A DNA stretch of 64,000 nucleotides from Massilia glaciei (GTDB lineage Bacteria > Pseudomonadota > Gammaproteobacteria > Burkholderiales > Burkholderiaceae_D), in contig NZ_PXWF02000072.1 of the NCBI RefSeq assembly GCF_003011895.2, positions 1 through 64,000 of the forward strand, given 5' to 3'. A program made the translations under genes and the position numbers. This document shows positions 29,050-38,667 of the stretch, in pieces; positions within the stretch are counted from its first letter, which is position 1; every line of letters begins with the position of its first letter. The notes under the pieces were generated by a model, which made no database searches, had not been told where the DNA came from, and worked only from the letters and a program-made list of their open reading frames with translations.

Positions 29050-29373
29050 ATGCCGATTTACGCCTATCGATGCGATGAGTGCGGTTTTGCCAAGGATGTA
29101 TTGCAGAAGATATCCGACCCGGTGTTGACGGTTTGCCTGTCATGCGCCAAGCCTGCTTTTAAGAAACAACTGACCGCGGCCGGTTTCCAGCTCAAGGGAA
29201 CCGGCTGGTACGCGACCGACTTCCGAGGCGGCAAGGCGCCCGCGACCGGCACCGGCAGCGGCCCGGTCGATGGCGGCGCGGCGCCGGCGCCGGCGGCGGC
29301 GACGGCAAGCGAGGCCCCCGCCGCGGCCGCGCCCGCCAAGCCGGCCACCACGCCGACCGCCGGCTCCACCTGA
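29050..29373 (+). CDS. FmdB family zinc-ribbon protein
   Basis: A 107-residue protein beginning MPIYAYRCDECGFAKDVLQK, the FmdB_N zinc ribbon, with the second pair in CLSCAKPAF. Residues 60-107 are an Ala/Pro/Gly/Thr tail. It precedes the DUF502 and aspS genes, a conserved order in betaproteobacteria; the molecular role is unknown. Confidence 0.9.
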   Translation: MPIYAYRCDECGFAKDVLQKISDPVLTVCLSCAKPAFKKQLTAAGFQLKGTGWYATDFRGGKAPATGTGSGPVDGGAAPAPAAATASEAPAAAAPAKPATTPTAGST

Positions 29374-29431
29374 CAACGGCAGGTGCGGCGCAACCGCGCG
29401 CCGCATGCATGCCACGCTAACCGAGAGTTCG

Positions 29432-30037
29432 ATGCGTAAATATTTCATTACCGGATTGCTGATTCTGGTGCCGCTCGCCATCACCTTGTGGGTGCTGCAC
29501 CTGGTCATCGGCACGATGGACCAGTCGCTCCTGCTGGTGCCCGAAAAATGGCAGCCGCGCACCCTGATCGGCTACGACATCCCGGGCCTGGGCACGATCC
29601 TGACGGTGCTGATCATTTTCCTGACCGGCCTGCTGACCAACAACCTGGTCGGCAACTACGTGGTGCGCCTGTGGGAGCGCGTGCTGCACCGCATCCCCGT
29701 GGTCAGTTCGCTCTACGGCAGCGTCAAGCAGGTGTCCGACACCCTGTTCTCGTCGTCCGGCAACGCCTTCCGCAAGGCCGTGCTGCTGCCCTACCCGCAC
29801 CAGGGGAGCTGGACCATCGGCTTCTTGACGGGCGTGCCCGGCGGCGACGTCAAAAACCACCTGGTGGGCGACTTTGTCAGCATCTACGTTCCGACCACGC
29901 CCAATCCGACCTCGGGTTTTTTCCTGATGATGGAGCGCAGCAAGGTCATCGAGCTCGACATGAGCGTCGACACCGCCCTCAAATACATCGTGTCGATGGG
30001 CGTCGTGGCCCCCGGCCAGTCGCCAGCCAAACAGTAA
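29432..30037 (+). CDS. DUF502 family membrane protein
   Basis: A 201-residue protein with two N-terminal membrane spans (YFITGLLILVPLAITLWVL; ILTVLIIFLTGLLTNN) and a conserved soluble part (IPVVSSLYGSVKQVSDT, VPTTPNPTSGFF). ATG 29432 is the family start; ATG 29405 would add nine unconserved residues. Function unknown; conserved position before aspS. Confidence 0.92.
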   Translation: MRKYFITGLLILVPLAITLWVLHLVIGTMDQSLLLVPEKWQPRTLIGYDIPGLGTILTVLIIFLTGLLTNNLVGNYVVRLWERVLHRIPVVSSLYGSVKQVSDTLFSSSGNAFRKAVLLPYPHQGSWTIGFLTGVPGGDVKNHLVGDFVSIYVPTTPNPTSGFFLMMERSKVIELDMSVDTALKYIVSMGVVAPGQSPAKQ

Positions 30038-30090
30038 AACCGCGCTTGTCCACCGGCGCCACCGAATAACCAACCTAGACTGAAAACAAT

Positions 30091-31896
<1,806 letters not shown>

Positions 31897-31995
31897 GCTT
31901 CGGCCTCAGCTCCGGCCTTGTCAGCCGGCCCGCGCCGCGTGTTCCCCGAACGCGCGGCGTGCGTCCCGGCAGCAACGTCCTCTTAAAACACCGCC

Positions 31996-32442
31996 TTGCA
32001 TAAAATCCCCGAATCTGTCCTGGTTGTGATCCACACTCCCGCGCTGGAGGTGCTGCTCATCGAGCGTGCCGACCGCCCGGGGTTCTGGCAGTCGGTGACC
32101 GGCTCGCTCGACGCGCCCGACGAGGCGCTGATCGATACCGCCGCGCGCGAGCTGATGGAGGAAACCGGCATCGCCGCCGACGGCGCCGACATCGCGCTGC
32201 GCGACTGGCACCTGTCGAACATCTACGAGATTTATCCGGTCTGGCGCCACCGCTACGCACCGGGCGTGACGCACAACACCGAACACGTGTTCAGCGTCTG
32301 CGTGCCGCGCGACACCCCCATCGTCCTGAGCCCGCGCGAGCATCTGCGCCATCTCTGGCTGCCGTATCCCGAGGCGGCCGACCGCTGCTTTTCGGCGTCC
32401 AACGCCGAGGCGATCCTCCAGTTGCCGCGCCACGTCGGCTAG
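31996..32442 (+). CDS. nudB: Dihydroneopterin triphosphate diphosphatase (Nudix)
   Basis: A 148-residue Nudix hydrolase that removes pyrophosphate from dihydroneopterin triphosphate in folate synthesis. The start KIPESVLVVIHTPALEVLLI and the Nudix box AARELMEETGI are typical. No ATG is available after the in-frame stop at 31984; TTG 31996 matches the family start. It follows aspS, a common betaproteobacterial pair; folK at 38.2 kb serves the same pathway. Confidence 0.88.
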   Translation: MHKIPESVLVVIHTPALEVLLIERADRPGFWQSVTGSLDAPDEALIDTAARELMEETGIAADGADIALRDWHLSNIYEIYPVWRHRYAPGVTHNTEHVFSVCVPRDTPIVLSPREHLRHLWLPYPEAADRCFSASNAEAILQLPRHVG

Positions 32443-32541
32443 ATATTCTTACCTCTTTGAATCGCCAAGCAAAAGTGTTAGCCTAAGGCAAAAACTTCCC
32501 CCGCACCTTATCGGCGGACCCGGCAGGTCAGGAGACGGACT

Positions 32542-33606
32542 ATGAGAGACGCAGGGAGGCCCTCGCAAGCACGCGGCAAGCGTTACAGCCCGGGCGACAA
32601 AAAGCGGCCGTATCTGGTCGTGATACAGCGCTGCTGCCAGATCGCGGCCGCGATCGATCTTCTGTTCTTCGTCCTGTTCTACGCGGTCGGCTCGCCGCTG
32701 CTGGCGTGGATCAACATCGTCAGCATCGCCATGTACGCGGCGGCCTACATGGCCGCCACACGCGGGCGCCAGTCCGCGGCGGTCTGCCTGATCTGGGCCG
32801 AGGTGCTCGGGCACGCCGCGCTCGGCACCCTGATGGTCGGCTGGGACAGCGGGTTCCACTACTACCTGCTGATGTTCATTCCCGGGATCTTCGTCAGCAC
32901 CAGGGGCGCGAAGGCGGTGCTGGTGGTGTTTGCGTTGTGGAGCTTCTATGTGGCGCTCAATGCCACGAGCTACTTCGTGGCGCCGATCGAGCCGCTGCAG
33001 CCGGTGGCCCTGGTCGTGCTGCGCTACTTTAATATCAGCGTCGTGTTCGCGATGTTTTCGTACCTGACCTGGTACTACTTCGGCGCCATCGTGGCGGCCC
33101 AGAAGCGCCTCTCGGCGCTGGCGATGACCGACCCGCTCACCGGCCTGTACAACCGGCGCTACATCATGGAGCTGGCCGGCTACGAGGCGGTGCAGCAAAA
33201 AAGGCTGCTCACCAACCTGGCCGTCCTCATCGTCGACATCGACTTCTTCAAGGCCGTCAACGACAGCCATGGGCACGAGGCCGGCGACAGCGTGATCGTC
33301 GCGGTGGGCGAGGTGCTCAAGTCCTCGATCCGGGAGCAGGACAGCGCGGCCCGCTGGAGCGGCGAGGAATTCCTGATCGTGCTGCCCGACACCAACCTGG
33401 ACGCGGCCGCGATGGTGGCCGAGCGCATCCGCGCCAATGTCGCCGCACTCGCGATACCGCACGGCGCCGGCACGCTGGAGGCGACGGTGACGCTGGGGGT
33501 GGCGTCCTACCGCCTTGGCGAAACCATTGGCGCCACCATCGCCCGGGCCGACGCCGCGCTCTACAAGGGCAAAAACGGCGGACGCGACCGGGTCGAAACG
33601 GGCTAG
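32542..33606 (+). CDS. Membrane-bound diguanylate cyclase (GGDEF)
   Basis: A 354-residue protein: cytoplasmic start, about five or six membrane spans (residues 30-175), then a GGDEF domain (about 190-350) with DPLTGLYNRRYIME, the metal-binding VDIDFFKAVND and the active loop SGEEF (about 271-275), a Ser-for-Gly variant of GGEEF. It probably makes cyclic di-GMP. The upstream auto-inhibitory RxxD is not obvious. It is convergent with the CheX-like gene, 8 bases apart. Confidence 0.9.
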   Translation: MRDAGRPSQARGKRYSPGDKKRPYLVVIQRCCQIAAAIDLLFFVLFYAVGSPLLAWINIVSIAMYAAAYMAATRGRQSAAVCLIWAEVLGHAALGTLMVGWDSGFHYYLLMFIPGIFVSTRGAKAVLVVFALWSFYVALNATSYFVAPIEPLQPVALVVLRYFNISVVFAMFSYLTWYYFGAIVAAQKRLSALAMTDPLTGLYNRRYIMELAGYEAVQQKRLLTNLAVLIVDIDFFKAVNDSHGHEAGDSVIVAVGEVLKSSIREQDSAARWSGEEFLIVLPDTNLDAAAMVAERIRANVAALAIPHGAGTLEATVTLGVASYRLGETIGATIARADAALYKGKNGGRDRVETG

Positions 33607-33614
33607 GAGCCGAT

Positions 33615-34070
33615 CTACACGGTGGCCAGGTCGACCACCACCACCGCCTCGTGGCGCTCCCAGCTTAGCAAGATCGCGAACGGGCGTGTGGGGCCGGCCG
33701 ACTGCACCTGCGCCGCGCCCTTGATGGCGATCGGCACCGAGATGTCGAGCGCGCCGCCGAAGTGGCGCCGCGCGTTGCCCGAGATCGTGTTGGCGACCTC
33801 GCCCACGGCGTCGAGCAGGTTTTGCTCGCACACGTCGGGCTCGTGCATCTGCACCAGCAGCTCGCGCATCAGCCGGCGCGGCGCCGAGAAGTAGACGAAG
33901 CCGCGGAAATGCCCGGACAGGGTGATCAATCCGGTGTAGTCAAAATGGGGCAGCTCGGCCTGCGGCAGGTAGGACGAGCGGATCAGCGCCGGTTCGCGCG
34001 TCAGCTGCGCGAAATAATGCGAGACCGCGTCGATGAACACCTTCAGTTCGGTTTCGCTCAGATGGGACAT
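33615..34070 (-). CDS. CheX-like phosphatase
   Basis: A 151-residue protein of the CheX/CheC type. The catalytic ExxN motif is E91-V-A-N94 in DAVGEVANTISGNARRHF. Such proteins dephosphorylate CheY-like receivers. It is the last gene of a three-gene unit with the receiver (9-base gap) and the truncated kinase, so its likely substrate is that receiver. Confidence 0.85.
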   Translation of the reverse strand: MSHLSETELKVFIDAVSHYFAQLTREPALIRSSYLPQAELPHFDYTGLITLSGHFRGFVYFSAPRRLMRELLVQMHEPDVCEQNLLDAVGEVANTISGNARRHFGGALDISVPIAIKGAAQVQSAGPTRPFAILLSWERHEAVVVVDLATV

Positions 34071-34079
34071 GGTGGTTCC

Positions 34080-34454
34080 TTAGCGTTCGATTTCGAGCAG
34101 GGCGTCGGCCAGCTGGTCGTCGGTGAACGGCTTGTGCAAAAAGCCGCGCGCGCCCTTTTTTAGGGCCGAGATGGCGGTGCTCTTGTCGCCGAGCGCCGAC
34201 ACCACCAGGATGTTCAGCTGCGGCTGCTCGGCCATCAGCGCCTCGATGCAGGCGATGCCGTCCATCTCGGGCATGGTCAGGTCCATCGTGACCACCTGCG
34301 GCGGATTGCGCCTGGCCAGCTCGAGCGCCTCGAGCCCGTTCCTGGCCAGCCCGACGACACTGATGTTTTGCAGGCGCGGATGCAGCGCGATGCGCGCGAT
34401 GCGCGCGATGCGCGAACGGATGATGTTCGAATCGTCGACGATCAGTAGCTTCAT
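34080..34454 (-). CDS. CheY-like single-domain response regulator
   Basis: A 124-residue receiver. D7-D8 form the acidic pocket, D58 in TMDLTMPEMDG is the phospho-acceptor, and the KPF lysine is present. Residues 15-23 (RIARIARIA) come from a perfect triple 9-bp repeat in the first helix, so its length may vary between strains. Start overlaps the stop of the upstream kinase by 4 bases. Confidence 0.92.
   Translation of the reverse strand: MKLLIVDDSNIIRSRIARIARIALHPRLQNISVVGLARNGLEALELARRNPPQVVTMDLTMPEMDGIACIEALMAEQPQLNILVVSALGDKSTAISALKKGARGFLHKPFTDDQLADALLEIER
34385..34411. repeat. 9-bp tandem repeat x3 inside the receiver gene
   Basis: Three perfect copies of GCGCGATGC, encoding R-I-A three times (residues 15-23 of the CheY-like protein). 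It stays in frame. Confidence 0.85.
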
Positions 34455-35650
34455 GCGGCCCCCTCGAGCGCGAAGTGGATGCTAAATTGGGTGAACACCT
34501 TGCTGCGCGTGGAAATGCGCAGGCGCGCCCCGAGCTGCTCGATGCGGTGCTTGACGACGTCCATGCCGACCCCGTGCCCGGCGTCGCGGCCGACCTCTTT
34601 CGCGGTCGAAAAACCCGGTTCGAAAATCTTCATCACGATCCGGCGCTCGTCGAGCTGGTCGAGCTGCTCGCCGGTGTAGCGGCCCGAGCGCAACAGTTGC
34701 TCGCGGATCGCCTGCGGCGCCAGGCCGCGCCCGTCGTCGCGCAGCAGCAGTTCGCACTCGCCGTCGCCGGTCGGCTTGAGGGCCACCGTCGCGCGCCCGG
34801 CGGCCGGCTTGGACTGGTCCGCGCGCTCGGCGGCCGACTCGATGCCGTGGGCGACGGCGTTGCGCAGCAACTGGATCGTGATGTCCTTGAGTTCGGCGCG
34901 CATCTTCTCGGGCAGCGCCGTCAGCAGCGCCAGGTCGCTCTCGAGGTGCACCTGCTTGCCGTGGTCGTTCGCCACGCGCTGCGCCAGCCTGCTCAGGTTT
35001 TGGGCGAAGGCGTCGCCGTCGGCGGCCGGGGCGAAGGCGTCGTGGTAGGCGGCCAGGCGCGCGGTGAGGTCGCGCACCATGGCCACGCGCTGCAGGAACT
35101 CCTCGAGCGGGAAGGGCAGCGCCAGCAGGTCGTCGCCCGAGACCGCGCCTTTTTCGCGCAGGCTTGAGAGCAGGGTCTCGAACTGCTGGGCGAGCGTCTC
35201 GAACATCTCGAGGCCGAGCGTGGCCGCCTCGCCCTTGAGGGTGTGGATCTTGCGGAAGATCGTGGTGACGGTGCGCCGGTAGTCGAGCGCGCCGCCGGCC
35301 GAGCGCAGCAGGTCGTTGACCTCGAGCAGCGTCAGCTCGGCCGTCTTGAGGAACAGGTTGAGCGTGGTCGGATCAATTTTGAGCAGGTCGAGCATGACTT
35401 CCATCTCGGCCTTGGCCTTGACCTTGGCCTCGGCCAGCGCGCGCTCGAGTTCGACCTGCAGCGTCACGTCGAAGACGGTCACGAGCAGATGCGAGATCTT
35501 GCCGTCGACCTTGACGCGGTTGAACTGCAGGGTCAGGAAGCGGCGCGCGGCGTTTCTGTCGCCGGCCGCGTCGCCGGCCGCGCCGCTGACCTCGATGAAG
35601 GTGAGCGGATTGAGGTCGCCGATCAGGGCCTCCTTGAATGCCGAAGCTGT
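34451..35650 (-). CDS. 5'-truncated CheA-like histidine kinase
   Basis: About 400 residues of a hybrid of Hpt and CheA-type ATPase: a PAS-like end (HLLVTVFDVTLQVELERAL), a coiled coil, an Hpt domain with the phospho-histidine in KIHTLKGEAATLGL, and a HATPase with LLRNAVAHGIES (N box), DDGRGLA (G1) and GHGVGMDVV (G2). Sequence similarity stops at about 35650 (FKEALIGDLNPL), in the middle of the sensor part. The open frame runs on to a start at 35791, but that stretch is Arg-rich and unlike any sensor. No normal start or promoter is visible, so it is probably a damaged gene. It forms a unit with the receiver and CheX. Confidence 0.6.
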   Translation of the reverse strand, partial: TASAFKEALIGDLNPLTFIEVSGAAGDAAGDRNAARRFLTLQFNRVKVDGKISHLLVTVFDVTLQVELERALAEAKVKAKAEMEVMLDLLKIDPTTLNLFLKTAELTLLEVNDLLRSAGGALDYRRTVTTIFRKIHTLKGEAATLGLEMFETLAQQFETLLSSLREKGAVSGDDLLALPFPLEEFLQRVAMVRDLTARLAAYHDAFAPAADGDAFAQNLSRLAQRVANDHGKQVHLESDLALLTALPEKMRAELKDITIQLLRNAVAHGIESAAERADQSKPAAGRATVALKPTGDGECELLLRDDGRGLAPQAIREQLLRSGRYTGEQLDQLDERRIVMKIFEPGFSTAKEVGRDAGHGVGMDVVKHRIEQLGARLRISTRSKVFTQFSIHFALEGAA

Positions 35651-35844
35651 GGCGGGGATGCGCGAGGCGCGGCGCGGCGCCCTGCTTTTGGTTCGTATTT
35701 TGTTGCGACGCACCAAGATTCGGCATGCACGGCTAGGCCAGCGGCGCATGCATCGCGCTACTTGGGTATGGATCATGCCCAAGCGGGTCAACGCCCCCTA
35801 GCTTGCGAGGATGGGCACATCAAATATGTTGTATATTGTCGGGT

Positions 35845-35866
35845 AATGCAACATATATGTTGCATT
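35845..35866. promoter_or_regulatory. 22-bp perfect palindrome, candidate operator of hicB
   Basis: A perfect AT-rich palindrome (half-site AATGCAACATA) 48 bases before the hicB start; a related half-site lies at 35822-35836 and TTGTAT at 35829 could serve as -35. HicB proteins usually bind such operators to repress their own operon. Confidence 0.65.
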
Positions 35867-35913
35867 CTTATCTCATCGACGAGATGAGCAGCCCAACACA
35901 TGGGGTACCTAAA

Positions 35914-36333
35914 ATGTTGTCTTATCCAATCACGCTTACACCAGATTCGAATGGAACTTTCCTGGTCGGTTTCCCCGACTTCCCGGAAGCGAACTCTGTT
36001 GGTGACGACGAACAAGAGGCATTGATCAACGCAGTAGATGCCCTCGAAACCGCGTTGGAAATCTATTTCGATGAGCGTCGCCCGATTCCCGCGCCGTCCA
36101 AGCCCATGCCCGGCCAGCATGTCGTTTCGCTTCCCGCGCTCGAGACGGCGAAGGTTCTGCTGTGGAACGAAATGTCTGCACGCCAGGTTAGAAAGGCTGA
36201 CCTGGCGCGCATGCTTAACGTCCATATGCCTCAGATCGATCGTCTTTTTGACCTGAAGCACTCGTCAAAAATAGAGTTCGTCGAGCAAGCGGCGAAAGCA
36301 CTGGGCAAATCGCTCGTGGTCTCACTTGTTTGA
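35914..36333 (+). CDS. HicB family antitoxin with C-terminal helix-turn-helix
   Basis: A 139-residue protein. The N-terminal half is the HicB fold (MLSYPITLTPDSNGTFLVGF, DEQEALINAVDALETALE, then RRPIPAPS); the C-terminal half is a DNA-binding HTH (ARQVRKADLARMLNVHMPQI). An upstream ATG at 35884 is possible. No hicA toxin (about 60 residues with the GSHH motif) is found on either side, so it is an orphan. The base composition is lower in GC than its surroundings. A palindromic operator precedes it. Confidence 0.85.
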   Translation: MLSYPITLTPDSNGTFLVGFPDFPEANSVGDDEQEALINAVDALETALEIYFDERRPIPAPSKPMPGQHVVSLPALETAKVLLWNEMSARQVRKADLARMLNVHMPQIDRLFDLKHSSKIEFVEQAAKALGKSLVVSLV

Positions 36334-36403
36334 CGTAATGCGAGCACGGACAGCACATGTTTCACGGCCCTCCAACAGAGAGCTGTCTAGTTTCACAAGG
36401 CGA

Positions 36404-36442
36404 CAAAAAGCCACTGGCACGCTTTTCTCGAATCAGTGGCTT
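36404..36442 (-). terminator. Terminator of panB
   Basis: Read on the minus strand: a 9-bp perfect stem AAGCCACTG / CAGTGGCTT followed by T residues, 30 bases after the panB stop. Confidence 0.65.
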
Positions 36443-36471
36443 GACACCTTAACTTCAAACCGGTCACTTCT

Positions 36472-37338
36472 TCAGAAGCAGTGCTCCCGCCCCGGAAAGC
36501 TGCCGTCCCGCACCGCGCCGACATAGGCGCCGATCGCCGCGTCGATGGTGGTCTGGCCGTCCATGAAGTTCTTCACGAAGCGCGCCTTGCGGCCCGGGAA
36601 CACACCGAGCAGGTCGTGCATCACCAGCACCTGGCCCGAGCAATCGGGACCGGCGCCGATGCCGATGGTCGGTATCGCGAGCAGTTCCGTCACCTCCTTG
36701 CCCAGCGTCGCCGGAATCGCCTCGAGCACCAGCATCGAGGCGCCCGCAGCCTGCAGCAGCCTGGCGTCGGCCTTGAGCTGGTCGGCGCTCTCGATGGTCT
36801 TGCCCTGCACCTTGTAGCCGCCCAGCTGGTGCACCGACTGCGGCGTCAGGCCGAGGTGGGCGCACACGGGGACCGCGCGCTCGGTCAAAAAACGCACGGT
36901 GTCGGCCAGCCAAGCGCCGCCCTCGAGCTTGACCATGTGGGCGCCGGCCTGGATCAGCTGCACCGCGTTGTTGAAGGCCGCCTCGGGCGTGCCGTAGGCG
37001 CCGAAGGGCATGTCGGCGAGCACCATCGCGCTCTTGTTGCCGCGCGCCACGGCGGCCGTGTGGTAGGCCACCTCGGCCACCGTGACCGGCAGCGTCGACT
37101 GGTGGCCGTTGCAGACCATGCCGAGCGAGTCGCCGATCAGCAGTACTTCGACGCCGTTGCGGTCCATCAGCGCCGCGAAGCTCGCGTCGTAGCAGGTCAG
37201 CATGCTGATGCGCGCGCCGTTCGCCTTCATCGCGTTGAGCGACGGGATCGTGACTGCCTTAGGGGCCACCGGTTTTGCCGGTGCCGCTGCTGGCGTGTCG
37301 GCGCCGGCCATCTCTTGTCCCTGGATATATCCGCTCAT
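36472..37338 (-). CDS. panB: 3-methyl-2-oxobutanoate hydroxymethyltransferase
   Basis: A 288-residue PanB, which adds a hydroxymethyl group from methylene-tetrahydrofolate to 2-oxoisovalerate in pantothenate synthesis. Present are [11 protein letters not shown], the magnesium-binding GDSLGMV, and [20 protein letters not shown]. The first 28 residues (Ala/Pro-rich) are a non-conserved extension; ATG 37311 is an alternative start. It is separated from folK by about 800 bases. Confidence 0.96.
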   Translation of the reverse strand: MSGYIQGQEMAGADTPAAAPAKPVAPKAVTIPSLNAMKANGARISMLTCYDASFAALMDRNGVEVLLIGDSLGMVCNGHQSTLPVTVAEVAYHTAAVARGNKSAMVLADMPFGAYGTPEAAFNNAVQLIQAGAHMVKLEGGAWLADTVRFLTERAVPVCAHLGLTPQSVHQLGGYKVQGKTIESADQLKADARLLQAAGASMLVLEAIPATLGKEVTELLAIPTIGIGAGPDCSGQVLVMHDLLGVFPGRKARFVKNFMDGQTTIDAAIGAYVGAVRDGSFPGREHCF

Positions 37339-37450
37339 GATCGTCCTTTGATTGTCAAAATTGGGGTACCAACGGCGCTAGTGTAATGCGAAGGGGGATA
37401 TTGTGCCGGACGCGGCTGTAGAGGCTGGAATCTAAACGCCGGGGCGGCGC

Positions 37451-37501
37451 GGGCGGACCGGCGACCCAAGGTCTGGGTCGTCCGGCACCGCCCATTTTTT
37501 T
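37451..37501 (+). terminator. Orphan plus-strand hairpin with T-tract
   Basis: A long stem (CGACCCA / TGGGTCG core, extended by CCGG and GGGCGG pairs) followed by seven T. It has the form of a strong terminator reading rightwards, but the genes on both sides run leftwards. It might end an unannotated small RNA made from about 37340. Confidence 0.5.
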
Positions 37502-37502
37502 G

Positions 37503-37760
37503 TCAGTCGCCCCGCGCAAGGGCGGCGGTGGCGTCAAGTGGCCTGATCCATTTATTGCGGAAGTTCACGGCATCGCCATGGTCCTGCTGCTTGATCGCCG
37601 CCGCGCCGTGCGCGCGGCAGCTCTCGCCGGGCATGCCGCGCGGGGGCTGCGGCGCCCAACGCTCGGTCGCCTCGGGCCCCGCCAGGCTGGCGCAAGGGAA
37701 CGTCAAACTCGTTATGAACGCGGCGATGATGGCCGGCGAGGAGATTGACTGGAACATCAT
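37503..37760 (-). CDS. Possible small exported protein, 85 residues
   Basis: Starts with two ATG codons and a plausible signal peptide (IIAAFITSLTFPCASLA). The mature part is short, Pro/Arg/Ala-rich and unrecognised. The ribosome binding site is poor. Its stop lies at the T-tract of the adjacent hairpin. Moderate support only. Confidence 0.4.
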   Translation of the reverse strand: MMFQSISSPAIIAAFITSLTFPCASLAGPEATERWAPQPPRGMPGESCRAHGAAAIKQQDHGDAVNFRNKWIRPLDATAALARGD

Positions 37761-37806
37761 TTGTTTGCTCGGTTACTCAGTGGATATAGAGCCCGCCCAG
37801 GCGGTG

Positions 37807-38154
37807 TCAGCTGCGGAAGATGAAGTACACGGCGCCGACCAGGCACAGGGCGGCCCATACGTAGTCGAGCTTGAACGGCTGGCCCATGTAGAGCATGGCG
37901 AACGGGACGAACACGCTCAAGGTGATCGCCTCCTGCATGATCTTGAGTTGCGCCAGGCTGTACTGGGTGTGGCCGATGCGGTTGGCCGGCACCTGCAGCA
38001 TGTATTCGAACAGGGCGATGCCCCAGCTGACCAGCGCCGCGTACCACCAGGCCCGGTGCGACATGTTCTTGAGGTGCCCGTACCACGCGATCGTCATAAA
38101 CACGTTCGACAGCACCAGCAGGCCGACGGTTTGGACGATGACGGGGATCTGCAT
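37807..38154 (-). CDS. DMT family protein (DUF486)
   Basis: A 115-residue protein with four membrane spans typical of DUF486 (TIAWYGHLKNMSHRAWW, EYMLQVPANRIGH). It is a small relative of drug/metabolite exporters. Its ATG directly follows the folK stop (TAA then ATG). Confidence 0.9.
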   Translation of the reverse strand: MQIPVIVQTVGLLVLSNVFMTIAWYGHLKNMSHRAWWYAALVSWGIALFEYMLQVPANRIGHTQYSLAQLKIMQEAITLSVFVPFAMLYMGQPFKLDYVWAALCLVGAVYFIFRS

Positions 38155-38643
38155 TTAATCGAGCCGGGTGATGTCCTGCGCGGCCACCGCGCCCGCCAGC
38201 GCCAGCGCCGGGCCCAGCCCGGGAATCTCGACTGCGGGCGCGATCTCGAGCAGCGGCAGCAGCACGAAGGCGCGCTGGTGCATGCGCGGGTGCGGCACCT
38301 GCAGCGCGGCGGTGTCGATCACCTCGTCGCCGTACAGCAAAATGTCGAGGTCGAGCGTGCGCGGCGCGTTGCGGTAGGGCCGTTCGCGCCCGTGCGCCAG
38401 TTCGATGCCGTGCAGCGCCGCCAGCAGCGCCGCCGCGCCCAGTCCGGTCTCGATGCAGGCCACGGCGTTGACGTAGTCGTCGCCCGAGGAGTCGATCGGC
38501 GCGCTGCGGTAGTGCTTGGAGTGGCGCAGCAGGCGCCCGCCCGGCAGCGCGGCCAGGCGCGCGAGCGCGTCGTCGACGTTGGCGCGGGCGTCGCCCAGGT
38601 TGGCGCCGATGCCGATGTAGGCGGTAGTGGGGCGGACGGTCAT
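38155..38643 (-). CDS. folK: 6-hydroxymethyl-7,8-dihydropterin pyrophosphokinase
   Basis: A 162-residue HPPK, which transfers pyrophosphate from ATP to hydroxymethyl-dihydropterin in folate synthesis. Present are AYIGIGANLGD, SKHYRSAPI and the signature RTLDLDILLYGD. It starts 21 bases after the pcnB stop; that gap carries the partial palindromic element. pcnB-folK is a conserved order. Confidence 0.95.
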   Translation of the reverse strand: MTVRPTTAYIGIGANLGDARANVDDALARLAALPGGRLLRHSKHYRSAPIDSSGDDYVNAVACIETGLGAAALLAALHGIELAHGRERPYRNAPRTLDLDILLYGDEVIDTAALQVPHPRMHQRAFVLLPLLEIAPAVEIPGLGPALALAGAVAAQDITRLD

Positions 38644-38667
38644 GATCGAAAGACTCTCAGCCTCTCA
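38641..38667. repeat. Half-copy of the 161-bp element between pcnB and folK
   Basis: 27 bases matching 26 of 27 with the reverse complement of 11568-11594, the left end of the palindromic element after yqaA. Like there, the repeat begins in the TGA stop of the upstream gene (pcnB, 38665-38667); its other end contains the ATG of folK. Confidence 0.75.

Noticed and set aside
35600-36470. Complete hicAB toxin-antitoxin module
   Set aside because: No HicA-like frame was found on either side of hicB.
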